Source: an uncultured Eggerthella sp.
GTDB taxonomy: Bacteria; Actinomycetota; Coriobacteriia; Coriobacteriales; Eggerthellaceae
Assembly: GCA_900547965.1 (NCBI GenBank)
Contig: URJE01000021.1
Span: 1-22,090 of the forward strand
DNA length: 22,090 nt
Direction: 5' to 3'
Position numbers and translations under genes: made by a program. The first letter of the stretch is position 1, and every line of letters starts with the position of its first letter. Under the pieces are notes generated by a model. The model worked only from the letters and a program-made list of their open reading frames with translations. It was not told where the DNA came from and searched no databases. This document shows, piece after piece, positions 8,424 through 16,100 of the stretch.

Positions 8424-9437
8424 ATGAACAAGCTTGACGTTCTTAATCTGATCAGCCCGCAGATGAAAGCGGTGCTGGAAGTGGAGGACAGCCTTGCTGG
8501 CGATGCTAACGACACCAGCGTAGGTTTCGAGCAGATGCGCGCGAATTACATCGAGGGACGTAAGTTCTGGGTTAAGGGCGGTCCCGAAATGGTGGCTAAG
8601 TTCGACTCGGAGATTGACGGTCCTAACGGCGCAATTCCCGTTCGCTTCTACTATCCCACTGAGGAATCTTTCAAGGGGCGTACCGACGGTACGACAAAGA
8701 CCCCGACCATCGTTTACGTACACGGTGGCGGCTGGGTTCTGGGCAACCTTGAAACGCACGATCGCATTTGTCGTGTGCTTGCCGAAAAGAGCGAGGCAAT
8801 CGTGGTGGCAGTTGATTATCGCCTGTCTCCCGAAGCTAAGTTCCCCTCGGCAGTCCATGAAGTTGCTGCGGTGGCAAAGCACCTTCATGAAAATGCCGAT
8901 CAGTACGGTATCGATGCTGATCGCATGGGTATGGCCGGCGACTCTGGTGGAGCACACCTGAATCTTGCCGCAACCCTTTACCTTCGCCAGGAAGTGGGCG
9001 ATGCCTCCTATATCAAGGCACTGCTTCTTTACTACGGCTGCTATGGTTTGACCGATTCCGCATCTCGTCGACTTCTCGGCGGTGCCTGGGATGGCCTGAC
9101 CGAAGAGGATTGGAAGTTCTATCTCGGCAATTACGCTGAAGACCCTGTGGCGATTCTGAACGAGCCGTATTGCAACCTCTTCCTCAACGATCTGTCTCGC
9201 GATATGCCTGCGTGCTACATCGCGGCAGCTGAGTACGACCCTCTGAAGGACGACTCGGCAACTCTCGCAGCAATTTGCGATCAGTACGGAACTCCTTGCA
9301 AGTACGAGCTGTTCGAAGGCACCATCCACGCATTCCTGCATTACACGCGAGTGCTCGATGATGCAAATGATGCTCTTGAACATGGCGCTAGCTTCTTCCG
9401 TGAAATCTGCGGCATGGGTTTGAGAGGTATCAACTAG
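8424..9437 (+). CDS. aes: Aes-like acetyl esterase (HSL family alpha/beta hydrolase)
   Basis: The 337-residue enzyme matches E. coli acetyl esterase Aes along most of its length from residue 95, sharing stretches such as SRRLLGGAWDGLT (with V for A in E. coli) and HAFLHYTR. Family features are the oxyanion HGGG at 100-103, the nucleophile Ser174 in GDSGG (most relatives have GDSAG), Asp272 in EYDPLKDD and His302 in GTIHAF. Aes-type enzymes hydrolyse short acyl esters in the cytosol. AAGGGAAG precedes the ATG. Its place between the transporter and caiA is unusual and suggests that it deacylates an imported ester, such as acetyl- or another short-chain acylcarnitine, before CoA activation. That role is inferred. 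The family call is firm; the gene symbol rests on resemblance. Confidence 0.88.
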   Translation: MNKLDVLNLISPQMKAVLEVEDSLAGDANDTSVGFEQMRANYIEGRKFWVKGGPEMVAKFDSEIDGPNGAIPVRFYYPTEESFKGRTDGTTKTPTIVYVHGGGWVLGNLETHDRICRVLAEKSEAIVVAVDYRLSPEAKFPSAVHEVAAVAKHLHENADQYGIDADRMGMAGDSGGAHLNLAATLYLRQEVGDASYIKALLLYYGCYGLTDSASRRLLGGAWDGLTEEDWKFYLGNYAEDPVAILNEPYCNLFLNDLSRDMPACYIAAAEYDPLKDDSATLAAICDQYGTPCKYELFEGTIHAFLHYTRVLDDANDALEHGASFFREICGMGLRGIN

Positions 9438-9483
9438 CGAATTATCCCAGCGCTGCGAGCGACGGGGATTCGAAATAGCTTTT

Positions 9484-9550
9484 GCAAGCCCGGGAGAGGA
9501 ACCACGATGGCTTGCAGGGGCAAAACAAAAATTTGACGGCACGGGCCGTC
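9484..9550 (+). promoter_or_regulatory. aes-caiA leader: two hairpins around a 9-codon mini-ORF
   Basis: The gap upstream of caiA holds GCAAGCC (9484-9490) pairing with GGCTTGC (9509-9515), then GACGGC-ACGG-GCCGTC (9535-9550). Between them an AGAGGA ribosome-binding site at 9495-9500 precedes ATG at 9507, opening a 9-codon ORF (M-A-C-R-G-K-T-K-I) that stops at 9536, at the foot of the second hairpin. The caiA ribosome-binding site AAAAGGAGG follows at once. This could act as a translational or attenuation leader; the mini-ORF may also be chance. Confidence 0.3.
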
Positions 9551-9566
9551 GGAAAAGGAGGACACA

Positions 9567-10715
9567 ATGGATTTCAAGTTGAGTGATGATCAGGAACTCA
9601 TCGTTCAGGCCTACAAGGACTACATGGAGAGCGAGCCTTGGGACCAGTACTTCCTGGAGTGCGACGAAAAGCATGAGTATCCGCTTCGCTGGGTTAAGGG
9701 TCTGTGCGATCTTGGCTTCGACCAGATCATGCTTCCCGAGAGCCATGGCGGTGCCGGCCTTGAGCAGCCTCTCGTAACCCTGATAGCTGTATATGAGGTT
9801 CTTGGTCAGTACGGTGGACCTACCTACGTTCTGTACCAGCTTCCTGGCTTCGAGACCATCATTCGCGAAGGCACTCAGGAGCAGATCGATGCTGTAATGG
9901 CTTACCTCGGCACCGGCGAGCAGATCTGGAACTCCGCTTGCACCGAGCCCGGCGCTGGCTCTGACGTTTCCAGTCTGACCACCAACTACAAGCGTCGCGA
10001 CGGCAAGATCTACTTGAACGGCACCAAGACCTTCATCACCTCTTCCAAGGGTGTTAAGTGGCTGGTGATCATGGCTAAGAACGCTGACGATCCTTCCGTA
10101 TTCACCGAGTTCATGGTTGATATGACCAAGCCCGGTGTTGAACTTGGCCCTCTGACCAAGCTTGGTCTTCGCATGGACAGCTGCTGTGAGGTTTACCTCA
10201 ACGACGTTGAGCTCGAAGAATCTGACATCTTCGGCAAGGAAGGCAACGGCTTCAACCGCGGCATCGGCGACTTCAACTTCGAGCGTTGGCTGGTAGGCGC
10301 TTGCGACTACGGCACGGCAATCTGCGCTTATGAGGATGCCCTCAAGCATGCCAACACCCGCGAGGCATTCGGCAAGACCATCGGTCGTTTCCAGCTCAAC
10401 CAGCTCAAGATCGCTGAAATGACCATTAAGCTCGACGCCATGAAGAACATGCTTTACGAAACCGCATGGAAGGCTGACATGAACGGTGGCAACCTCGACG
10501 CAGGCGAAGCCGCAATGTGCAAGTACTTCTGCGCAAATGCTTCTTTCGAGGTCGTAGACGACGCTATGCAGATCATGGGCGGTATCGCAGTTGCTTCCGA
10601 GCACCGCATCAACCGCATCTGGCGCGACCTGCGTGTTGATCGCATCTCCGGTGGTACCGACGAGATGATGATTCTCACCACCGCTAAGAACGCTCTGAAG
10701 AAGTATCGTCAGTAG
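9567..10715 (+). CDS. caiA: crotonobetainyl-CoA reductase-type acyl-CoA dehydrogenase (CaiA)
   Basis: The 382-residue flavoenzyme resembles E. coli CaiA (380) throughout, including PTYVLYQLPG (85-94), WNSACTEPGAGSDVSSL (121-137), KLGLRMDSCCEV (198-209), the FGKEGNGFNR loop (222-231) and AMCKYFCANASFEVVD near 316-331. CaiA reduces crotonobetainyl-CoA to gamma-butyrobetainyl-CoA with electrons from an electron-transfer flavoprotein. The usual catalytic Glu near the C-terminus is absent (ISGGTDEM at 360-367), as in CaiA itself; Glu239 in FNFER sits where isovaleryl-CoA-dehydrogenase-type enzymes carry their base. AAAAGGAGG lies 5 bases before the ATG. No etf/fix genes are in the window, so the electron donor must be encoded elsewhere. 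The substrate could be a near relative of crotonobetaine. Confidence 0.92.
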   Translation: MDFKLSDDQELIVQAYKDYMESEPWDQYFLECDEKHEYPLRWVKGLCDLGFDQIMLPESHGGAGLEQPLVTLIAVYEVLGQYGGPTYVLYQLPGFETIIREGTQEQIDAVMAYLGTGEQIWNSACTEPGAGSDVSSLTTNYKRRDGKIYLNGTKTFITSSKGVKWLVIMAKNADDPSVFTEFMVDMTKPGVELGPLTKLGLRMDSCCEVYLNDVELEESDIFGKEGNGFNRGIGDFNFERWLVGACDYGTAICAYEDALKHANTREAFGKTIGRFQLNQLKIAEMTIKLDAMKNMLYETAWKADMNGGNLDAGEAAMCKYFCANASFEVVDDAMQIMGGIAVASEHRINRIWRDLRVDRISGGTDEMMILTTAKNALKKYRQ

Positions 10716-10730
10716 CTTTCTCTCTCAGCA

Positions 10731-10790
10731 CCGCGAGGGGATCGCGGAGTTGTGACGGATTTTCTGCTAAGAGGGGCCCCTCGGGGCCCC
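10731..10790 (+). other. two intercistronic hairpins between caiA and caiB
   Basis: CCGCGA-GGGGA-TCGCGG (10731-10747) is followed by GGGGCCC-CTCG-GGGCCCC (10773-10790), a very GC-rich stem. No U-tract follows, and the caiB ribosome-binding site AAGGAGG begins 5 bases later. They may set mRNA stability or limit read-through rather than end transcription. Confidence 0.5.
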
Positions 10791-10811
10791 ACATCAAGGA
10801 GGAAAAATATT

Positions 10812-12023
10812 ATGGCAATGCCAACTGAAAAACCATCATTCGGTACACTCGACGGCGTTAAGGTCGTTTACGCAGCAGTAGAACTCGCTTGCCCCAAGGC
10901 ATGCGACCTCATGGCTGACTGGGGTGCTGACGTTACCTGGCTCGAGAACACTGGCGCAGGCGACACCATCCGCGATACCGCTTACATCAAGCAGGCTGAG
11001 CGCCGTAACCAGCGTTCCGTTGCCCTCAACTACTTCTCTGAAGAGGGTAAGGAAATCTTCTTCAAGATGATCAAGGATGCAGATATCTTCCTCGAGGCAT
11101 CCAAGGGCGGCACCTGGGCACGCAAGGGGATCACTGACGAGGTCCTTTGGGCCATCAATCCTAAGCTCGTTATCGTTCACATCTCTGGCTTTGGCCAGGA
11201 GGGCGATCCGAAGATGGTTAAGCGCGCCGCTTACGACCTGACGGTAATGGCTTACTCTGGTCTTATCATGCAGAACGGTACCGAGGAGCAGCCCATGCTT
11301 CCTGGACCTTACATGGGCGACTACCTGAACACCCTTATGATCGCTGCATCCACTCTATCTGCTTTGTATCGTGCAGAGAAGACCGGTAAGGGCGAGTCCA
11401 TCGACCTTGCTATGTATGAGACCTTGCTGTCCATCGGCCAGTACTACCTCGTTGATTACCTCAACGCAGGCATCAAGTGGCCTCGTCCTGGCGCACGCAA
11501 CCAGAACCTCTGCGGCATCGGCGAGTTCCAGTGCAAGGACGGCTTCCTGGGCGTATGCCTCTACGGCGTAGACCAGAACAAGCACTTCCTGGAAACCATC
11601 GGTCTTGGTCACCTGTGGGGTACCGAGGATATCCCCGAGGATACCTCCGGTCTGTGGCTCTCCAATCCTCATGCCGATGAGATCCAGAAGGCATTTGAGG
11701 ACTACTGCCTCGAGCACTCCAAGTATGAGATCGAAGAGGACTTCGCTGCTCATCGCATTGCTGCTCAGGTTGTTCTTGATATGGAAGATCTGGTTAAGGA
11801 AGAGCATCTTGCTCTGCGTAACACGTGGGTTGACTGGAAGACCGCCGATGGCGACACCTTCCATGGCTTGGGCGTATTCCCCAAGTTCAAGAACAACCCC
11901 GGCGAGATTTGGCGTCCTATGCCTCACCAGGGCGGTGACACCGTCGATGTACTCACCAAGCTTGGCTACACCGAGGATCAGATCAATGAGCTCCTCGAGG
12001 CCGGCGTGGTAAAAGCTAGCTAA
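10812..12023 (+). CDS. caiB: CaiB-type class III CoA-transferase
   Basis: The 403-residue enzyme aligns with E. coli CaiB (405). Shared stretches include DIFLEASKG (91-99), RKGITDEVLW (104-113), NPKLVI-HISGFGQ (116-129), GKGESIDLAMYE and PKFKNNPGEIWRPMP. The nucleophilic aspartate of class III (Frc/CaiB) transferases is Asp170 in MGDYLNTL. It moves CoA between gamma-butyrobetainyl-CoA or crotonobetainyl-CoA and free carnitine, so the pathway runs without fresh ATP per turn. I chose the ATG at 10812, which has AAGGAGG 9 bases upstream and gives the family length; an in-frame ATG at 10752 would place the GC-rich hairpin inside the gene. It is co-directional with caiA at 96 bases. The substrate is inferred from family likeness. 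Confidence 0.92.
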   Translation: MAMPTEKPSFGTLDGVKVVYAAVELACPKACDLMADWGADVTWLENTGAGDTIRDTAYIKQAERRNQRSVALNYFSEEGKEIFFKMIKDADIFLEASKGGTWARKGITDEVLWAINPKLVIVHISGFGQEGDPKMVKRAAYDLTVMAYSGLIMQNGTEEQPMLPGPYMGDYLNTLMIAASTLSALYRAEKTGKGESIDLAMYETLLSIGQYYLVDYLNAGIKWPRPGARNQNLCGIGEFQCKDGFLGVCLYGVDQNKHFLETIGLGHLWGTEDIPEDTSGLWLSNPHADEIQKAFEDYCLEHSKYEIEEDFAAHRIAAQVVLDMEDLVKEEHLALRNTWVDWKTADGDTFHGLGVFPKFKNNPGEIWRPMPHQGGDTVDVLTKLGYTEDQINELLEAGVVKAS

Positions 12024-12093
12024 GCATTCTTTCTAATAGCCGCCAATTCGACCTTCTTCCCCCTCCCTTATTGGTTGGCTCGTTATTCCTGTG

Positions 12094-12118
12094 CCCCTCC
12101 TGGGTTTCCCAGGAGGGG
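12094..12118 (+). terminator. strong hairpin downstream of caiB
   Basis: CCCCTCCTGGG-TTT-CCCAGGAGGGG is a perfect 11-bp stem 70 bases after the caiB stop. No U-tract follows (TGAATGAG), so it may pause or partly end transcription, or protect the caiB 3' end. It divides the strongly codon-biased MFS-aes-caiA-caiB block from caiC. Confidence 0.5.
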
Positions 12119-12145
12119 TGAATGAGAGGGGGTTGCGTTTCTCCG

Positions 12146-12186
12146 CGAAAGGGCGGACGGGTTACTGGGAGTTGTCCGTCCTTTCG
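12146..12186 (+). other. hairpin in the caiC leader
   Basis: CGAAAGG (12146-12152) pairs with CCTTTCG (12180-12186), and GGAC (12155-12158) pairs with GTCC (12174-12177), giving a long stem with a 2x2 internal loop about 80 bases before the caiC start. It could be a leader structure or a second weak terminator of the caiB unit. No known riboswitch class was recognised. Confidence 0.35.
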
Positions 12187-12268
12187 TTGAGAAATGTAAA
12201 ACGGCATGGGGGTGTCGTTAAAGTGCGAAAGGCCAAATGCCTTCGCTGTATAAAGGGGGATGAATAAG

Positions 12269-13885
12269 ATGACCGATATCGTGGGAAATGAAACACTTCG
12301 CAGCTTATGGGAGACCATGGCTGATCGATGCGCTAACCGCGACTTCATGGTTTTTGAGAATCGTGTAGGTAGTGTTTTCGAGTATACCTACGCTCAGTTT
12401 GACGAAGACGTTAACCGAATTGCCAACGTTTTCCTTTCCCTTGATGTGCAGAAGGGCGATTTTGTAGCTCTGCATTTGCATAGTTCTCCCGAGTTTTTGA
12501 TGTGTCTGTTCGGCCTTGCAAAAATCGGCGCTGTTGCTGTCCCTGTAAACGAGCAGTATCTTGCGGATGAGACCGAATACATTCTTGATACTGCCCAGGT
12601 CAAATGTGCAGTTGTTGAGCCTTTGTATCTTGCCACTTACCAAGAGCTCGTAAAGCGCGGCCGTAAGTTTGAGAAAGGAATCCTTGTTGCCCGCGCAGGT
12701 CAGGATTCGCCGGTTTGCGACATCGAGTATCCTTCAATGTTCTGTCGTTCCAGGCAGCAGCCGCAGGATGAACAGGCATTTTATGATTTTTGGAGCATGC
12801 GTTGCGCTGAGCAACCGGTATTGCGCGAAAAGCGTCCGCTTAGCTCCTCTGACCCTGCTCAGATTATCTTCACATCTGGTACCACGTCACGCCCGAAGGG
12901 TGTTGTGGTTACCCATGCGAATATGATCTTCTCTGGTCTGTATGGCGACTGGGAAGTTTCCCTTCGCGGCTCCGATCGTGTTCTTTCGACTATGCCAGCA
13001 TGTCATTCCAACTTCCAGCTTGCCGCACTTATGCCTGTTGTTACCGCTGGAGCGACGATTATCATCGTTGAAAAGTTCTCTGCCCATCGCTTCTGGAAGC
13101 AGGTAAGGCACTATCACGCCACGGTAATCCAACTTGTTGCCATGATGCTTCGTACGGTGATGCTTCAAGAAGTTGATCCTGAAGAAAAGAACCATTGCGT
13201 ACGCGAGGCTCTGTACTTCATCAGTGTTTCCGATGAGGAAAAGGAGGCTTTCGAAGAGCGCTTTAATGTCAGGATCATGAATACCTATGGTTCGACCGAA
13301 AGCATCGGCTGGGTATTGACCGATCCTCCTGTTGGCAAGCGCATGTGGCCTTCTGTTGGTCGTGCTGGATTGAGCTACGAGGTTCGTATCGCCGATAGGA
13401 ATGACAATGAGCTCCCGCACGGTGAGACGGGCGAGATCCAGGTCAAGGGCGTCCGAGGCAGGACCGTGATGCTCGAATACCTGAACAACCCCAAGGCAAC
13501 GGAAGAAACTTTTAGCACCGATGGTTGGTTGAAGACGGGCGATCAGGGTTATCAGGATGACAATGGTTGGTTCTACTTTGTTGACCGTAAGTCGAACATG
13601 GTGAAGCGTGCCGGAGAGAATATCTCAACGAGCGAAATCGAGAAGATACTCGAAGAACATCCTTTATGCGCAGAAGCTGCGGTAATTGGCGTTGAAGATC
13701 CGATTCGCGACATGGCGCTTAAGGCATTTGTTCTTCCCGTAAAGAGTGCAAAGCTGACCCCTGAAGAGGTTGAGGAGTATTGCCGAAACCATATGGCATC
13801 GTTCAAGGTGCCGTCGTTTTTTGAGATTGTTTCCGATTTTCCTCGAACATGCAGCATGAAAATCGAGAAGAAGCTTCTGAAATAG
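12269..13885 (+). CDS. caiC: CaiC-type acyl-CoA ligase (carnitine/betaine-CoA ligase family)
   Basis: The 538-residue ANL-superfamily enzyme activates a carboxylate via an adenylate and loads CoA, priming the CaiB transferase cycle. Motifs run in order: phosphate-binding loop FTSGTTSRPKGV (201-212), MNTYGSTES (337-345), GWLKTGDQG (419-427), the hinge region YFVDRKSNMVKRAGENIS (436-453) and the C-terminal FPRTCSMKIEK with catalytic Lys531; the usual Gly before this Lys is Met. The start at 12269 gives MTDIVG, matching the CaiC N-terminus (MDIIGG in E. coli), and has spacing from AAAGGGGG; an ATG at 12260 abuts that site. Codon use is less biased than in caiA and caiB, suggesting lower expression. 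The exact acid substrate is unproven. Confidence 0.88.
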   Translation: MTDIVGNETLRSLWETMADRCANRDFMVFENRVGSVFEYTYAQFDEDVNRIANVFLSLDVQKGDFVALHLHSSPEFLMCLFGLAKIGAVAVPVNEQYLADETEYILDTAQVKCAVVEPLYLATYQELVKRGRKFEKGILVARAGQDSPVCDIEYPSMFCRSRQQPQDEQAFYDFWSMRCAEQPVLREKRPLSSSDPAQIIFTSGTTSRPKGVVVTHANMIFSGLYGDWEVSLRGSDRVLSTMPACHSNFQLAALMPVVTAGATIIIVEKFSAHRFWKQVRHYHATVIQLVAMMLRTVMLQEVDPEEKNHCVREALYFISVSDEEKEAFEERFNVRIMNTYGSTESIGWVLTDPPVGKRMWPSVGRAGLSYEVRIADRNDNELPHGETGEIQVKGVRGRTVMLEYLNNPKATEETFSTDGWLKTGDQGYQDDNGWFYFVDRKSNMVKRAGENISTSEIEKILEEHPLCAEAAVIGVEDPIRDMALKAFVLPVKSAKLTPEEVEEYCRNHMASFKVPSFFEIVSDFPRTCSMKIEKKLLK

Positions 13886-13911
13886 CCCGTTTTTAACGGG
13901 ATTAGAGGGGA

Positions 13912-13942
13912 GGAGGGGCACATCGTTTGCTCCTCCTTATCA
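13912..13942 (+). terminator. terminator after caiC
   Basis: GGAGGGGCA and TGCTCCTCC pair over 9 bp (one G-U) around a CATCGTT loop, followed by the AT-rich TTATCATATAG. A smaller CCCGTT-TTT-AACGGG hairpin directly follows the caiC stop (13886-13900). The second MFS gene downstream may therefore need its own promoter or read-through. Confidence 0.6.
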
Positions 13943-13980
13943 TATAGTGGGGCATTGTCTCACGCTAAGGAGAGCGGCGC

Positions 13981-14022
13981 GTGGGATTGTGCAGCGCCGC
14001 GCAGAGGGCTGATAGCAAATGA
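13981..14022 (+). CDS. candidate 13-codon leader ORF coupled to the second MFS gene
   Basis: GTG at 13981 has the best ribosome-binding site in this gap (AAGGAG, 8 bases upstream) and opens a 13-residue ORF whose TGA overlaps the ATG of the next gene as ATGA. Its first bases lie in the loop of a perfect 7-bp hairpin (GCGGCGC 13974-13980 with GCGCCGC 13994-14000). The MFS start itself has only a distant AGAGGG. Translational coupling is the simplest reading. A peptide function is not implied. Confidence 0.35.
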   Translation: MGLCSAAQRADSK

Positions 14023-15434
14023 GCGCATCGAGTAATAACAAATCTAAAACGGAAAGACCCCCTACCGCTTCTATAGGAAAAAGCCTGGGGAATCCTGCAA
14101 GAAAGGCCAAGAGCGCTGCTAAACGGACAGCGAAACGCACCATTGATGATGTTGCAATGACGCCGTTCCTTCGTAAGATCGTTTTCTTTTCGAGTGGAGG
14201 ATCGTTTTTGGATGGTTATGTGCTTGCGCTGATCGGTGTTGCGCTGACGCAGATTACTCCTCTCTTTGATCTTACTGAGACATGGAGCGCATTGATCGGT
14301 GCTTCGGTATTTTTGGGTATTTTGATTGGCACTGTTGTTGGTGGTTATCTTACCGACCTTATTGGGCGCCGCGTTATGTTCATCATCGACTTAATTGCTA
14401 TTGCAGCGTTCTCGATTTTCTCGGTCTTTGCTGCCGATCCTTTGAGCTTGGTAATTGCGCGTTTCTTTATTGGCGTGTTTGTAGGGGCGGATTATCCTAT
14501 TGCGACGTCGATGATTGCCGAGTTTACCCCCACGCATCATCGTTCCATTTCGATGGGCATGGTTTCCGCGGCCTGGTATCTTGGCGCTACAGCTGCTGCA
14601 TTTGTTGGGTATGCGCTCTACGCTTACGATGATGGTTGGCGTTGGATGCTGGGCAGTGCCGTTATTCCCTGCGTAATTCTGCTTGTTGGCCGCCACAACA
14701 TCCCTGAAAGCCCTATGTGGCTCAATCAGCATGGTCGTTCTGAAGAAGCAAATGCTATTGTTGCGCGTGTTTACGGCGAAGATGTTGTCTTGGAATTCGA
14801 AGAGCCCAGTGCAAAGGTGCCGATCATGGTACTGTTCCGCGGTGGTTATGGTAAACGCATTATCTTCTTGGGCATCTTAACTCTTTGCCAGGTTGTTCCT
14901 ATGTATGCAATATATACGTTCGGCCCCCAGATTATGACTGAGTTTGGTTTGGGCGCAGGTCAGGAAGCAATTCTTGGTGAAAGCGCCGTAAGCCTCTTCT
15001 TCCTTGTGGGCACATTCCCGGCTATGTTCTGGCTCAACTCCCTGGGAAGACGAAGGCTCTTGATAGTTTCTCTCGCCCTTATGACTATCGGAATGATGGT
15101 TTTGGGTATCTTCCCAACCGCCCCTGCGCTTGTTATCATAGCCGCTTTTGGTCTGTACGCCTTCTTCAGCGGTGGTCCGGGAATCCTTCAATGGCTTTAT
15201 CCCAATGAATTGTTTCCGACCTCGGTTCGCGCATCGGCAGTAGGTGTTTCTATCGCCATCTCTCGTCTTGGAACCATTGCGGCAACGTATAGTTTGCCTA
15301 TAATGCTAAGCTCCTTTGGCGTTGGGCCTACGATGCTGTCTGCTTCAGGCTTGCTCCTGGTTGGTTTGGTGCTTTCGATTATTATGGCGCCCGAAACAAA
15401 AGGAAAGTCGCTTACTGAGGCGAGCAAGCTGTAG
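14019..15434 (+). CDS. MFS transporter (metabolite:H+ symporter / sugar-porter-like)
   Basis: The 471-residue membrane protein has twelve predicted helices after an unusually long basic, Lys/Ser/Ala-rich cytoplasmic N-terminus (1-47). MFS marks are Asp65 in FLDGY, motif A GGYLTDLIGRR (108-118), ARFFIGVFVGADYP (147-160), PESPMWL after helix 6 and the C-terminal APETKGKSL, which together place it near the metabolite:H+ symporter and sugar-porter groups that carry organic acids and betaines. It follows caiC and ends at a strong terminator, so it belongs to the cai region, perhaps as exporter of the reduced product or second importer. The substrate is unknown. The start overlaps the upstream 13-codon ORF. 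Confidence 0.87.
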   Translation: MSASSNNKSKTERPPTASIGKSLGNPARKAKSAAKRTAKRTIDDVAMTPFLRKIVFFSSGGSFLDGYVLALIGVALTQITPLFDLTETWSALIGASVFLGILIGTVVGGYLTDLIGRRVMFIIDLIAIAAFSIFSVFAADPLSLVIARFFIGVFVGADYPIATSMIAEFTPTHHRSISMGMVSAAWYLGATAAAFVGYALYAYDDGWRWMLGSAVIPCVILLVGRHNIPESPMWLNQHGRSEEANAIVARVYGEDVVLEFEEPSAKVPIMVLFRGGYGKRIIFLGILTLCQVVPMYAIYTFGPQIMTEFGLGAGQEAILGESAVSLFFLVGTFPAMFWLNSLGRRRLLIVSLALMTIGMMVLGIFPTAPALVIIAAFGLYAFFSGGPGILQWLYPNELFPTSVRASAVGVSIAISRLGTIAATYSLPIMLSSFGVGPTMLSASGLLLVGLVLSIIMAPETKGKSLTEASKL

Positions 15435-15477
15435 GCTTATTAGATCTGCGGTGTTCTTCAATTTGCTAAAGGTTACT

Positions 15478-15521
15478 AAAGAGCCCATCTGGTTCATTGA
15501 GATCCAGATGGGCTCTTTTTT
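15478..15521 (+). terminator. strong Rho-independent terminator after the second MFS gene
   Basis: GAGCCCATCTGG (15481-15492) pairs perfectly with CCAGATGGGCTC (15504-15515), extended by AAA/TTT, and is followed by TTTTTT. This is the clearest intrinsic terminator in the window. It marks the end of the plus-strand cai series. Confidence 0.93.
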
Positions 15522-16050
15522 GTATTGTGGACGAAACCGTGAATTCCTGAGCTTTCGGGATAGCTTGCTATGCGTGGTTCAGTTTCTGCAACTTGTAACC
15601 GGGTGCCTTGCATTGCGCCGGCATACGGCATGTTGTAGATGAAGATGGGCATGCAATAGGGTGTTCTTCGGATTCGATAGTTCATAGGCATTTAGCTTGA
15701 GAGCATAAGCGTACCCTCGTATTGTATGGGACCTAGCTAGTTTGGTGACGGTTGGTGCCGGGTCGGTATGGATTCAGTCATATGGTGGCTTATATAAGCC
15801 AATTTGACACCATGTGTGTCGTTTCTTGATGCGGTATCCCCTCGCTTTGCTATGACGATCACGGTCAAGTTGAGACGCTCATTGGAGTCGGGGTTTTCCA
15901 AGGGGCGTCTGCTCATATCCGATCGCTTGTAATTGTTTGTTTTAGTTTGCTGTAAGGCGAAGGGCCCGGTTGTGGGGATGTTGCCGTTGTTCTGGGGAAT
16001 GCGTTTTCGGGCTGGGATGGCTTAGCTGCCCCAGTTGTGCATAGAAATGG
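15522..16050. other. intergenic stretch without a supported gene
   Basis: About 530 bases separate the terminator of the plus-strand series from the caiD terminator. Only short, poorly coding ORFs are present. A perfect 16-bp palindrome, TGGCTTATATAAGCCA, lies at 15786-15801, followed by GACAC-CATGT-GTGTC. No tRNA, known small RNA or recognisable remnant gene was seen. Confidence 0.6.
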
Positions 16051-16077
16051 GAAAGGCGCTCATTGCGAGCGCCTTTC
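16051..16077. terminator. hairpin terminator downstream of caiD
   Basis: GAAAGGCGCTC-ATTGC-GAGCGCCTTTC is a perfect 11-bp stem about 95 bases beyond the caiD stop. The flanks are only moderately T-rich in the caiD direction (CCATTTCT). It probably ends caiD transcription. Confidence 0.65.
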
Positions 16078-16100
16078 GTTTAGGAGGGTATATGTAGGGT

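Noticed and set aside
6867..10604. 1245-codon open frame on the minus strand opposite the MFS, esterase and caiA genes
   Set aside because: The composition is unlike a real protein (Cys-, Asn- and His-rich, low complexity in places) and the frame lies wholly across three well-supported genes; it is explained by their codon bias.
10773..10790. GC-rich hairpin as a terminator between caiA and caiB
   Set aside because: No U-run follows, and it is only 5 bases from the caiB ribosome-binding site within a cluster whose genes act together.
14019..15434. Second MFS gene as a carnitine/choline BCCT transporter
   Set aside because: It has MFS motif A and PESP/PETKG marks, not the tryptophan-rich BCCT signature.
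15494..15691. 65-codon minus-strand ORF after the second MFS gene
   Set aside because: It overlaps the strong terminator, lacks a ribosome-binding site and resembles no family.
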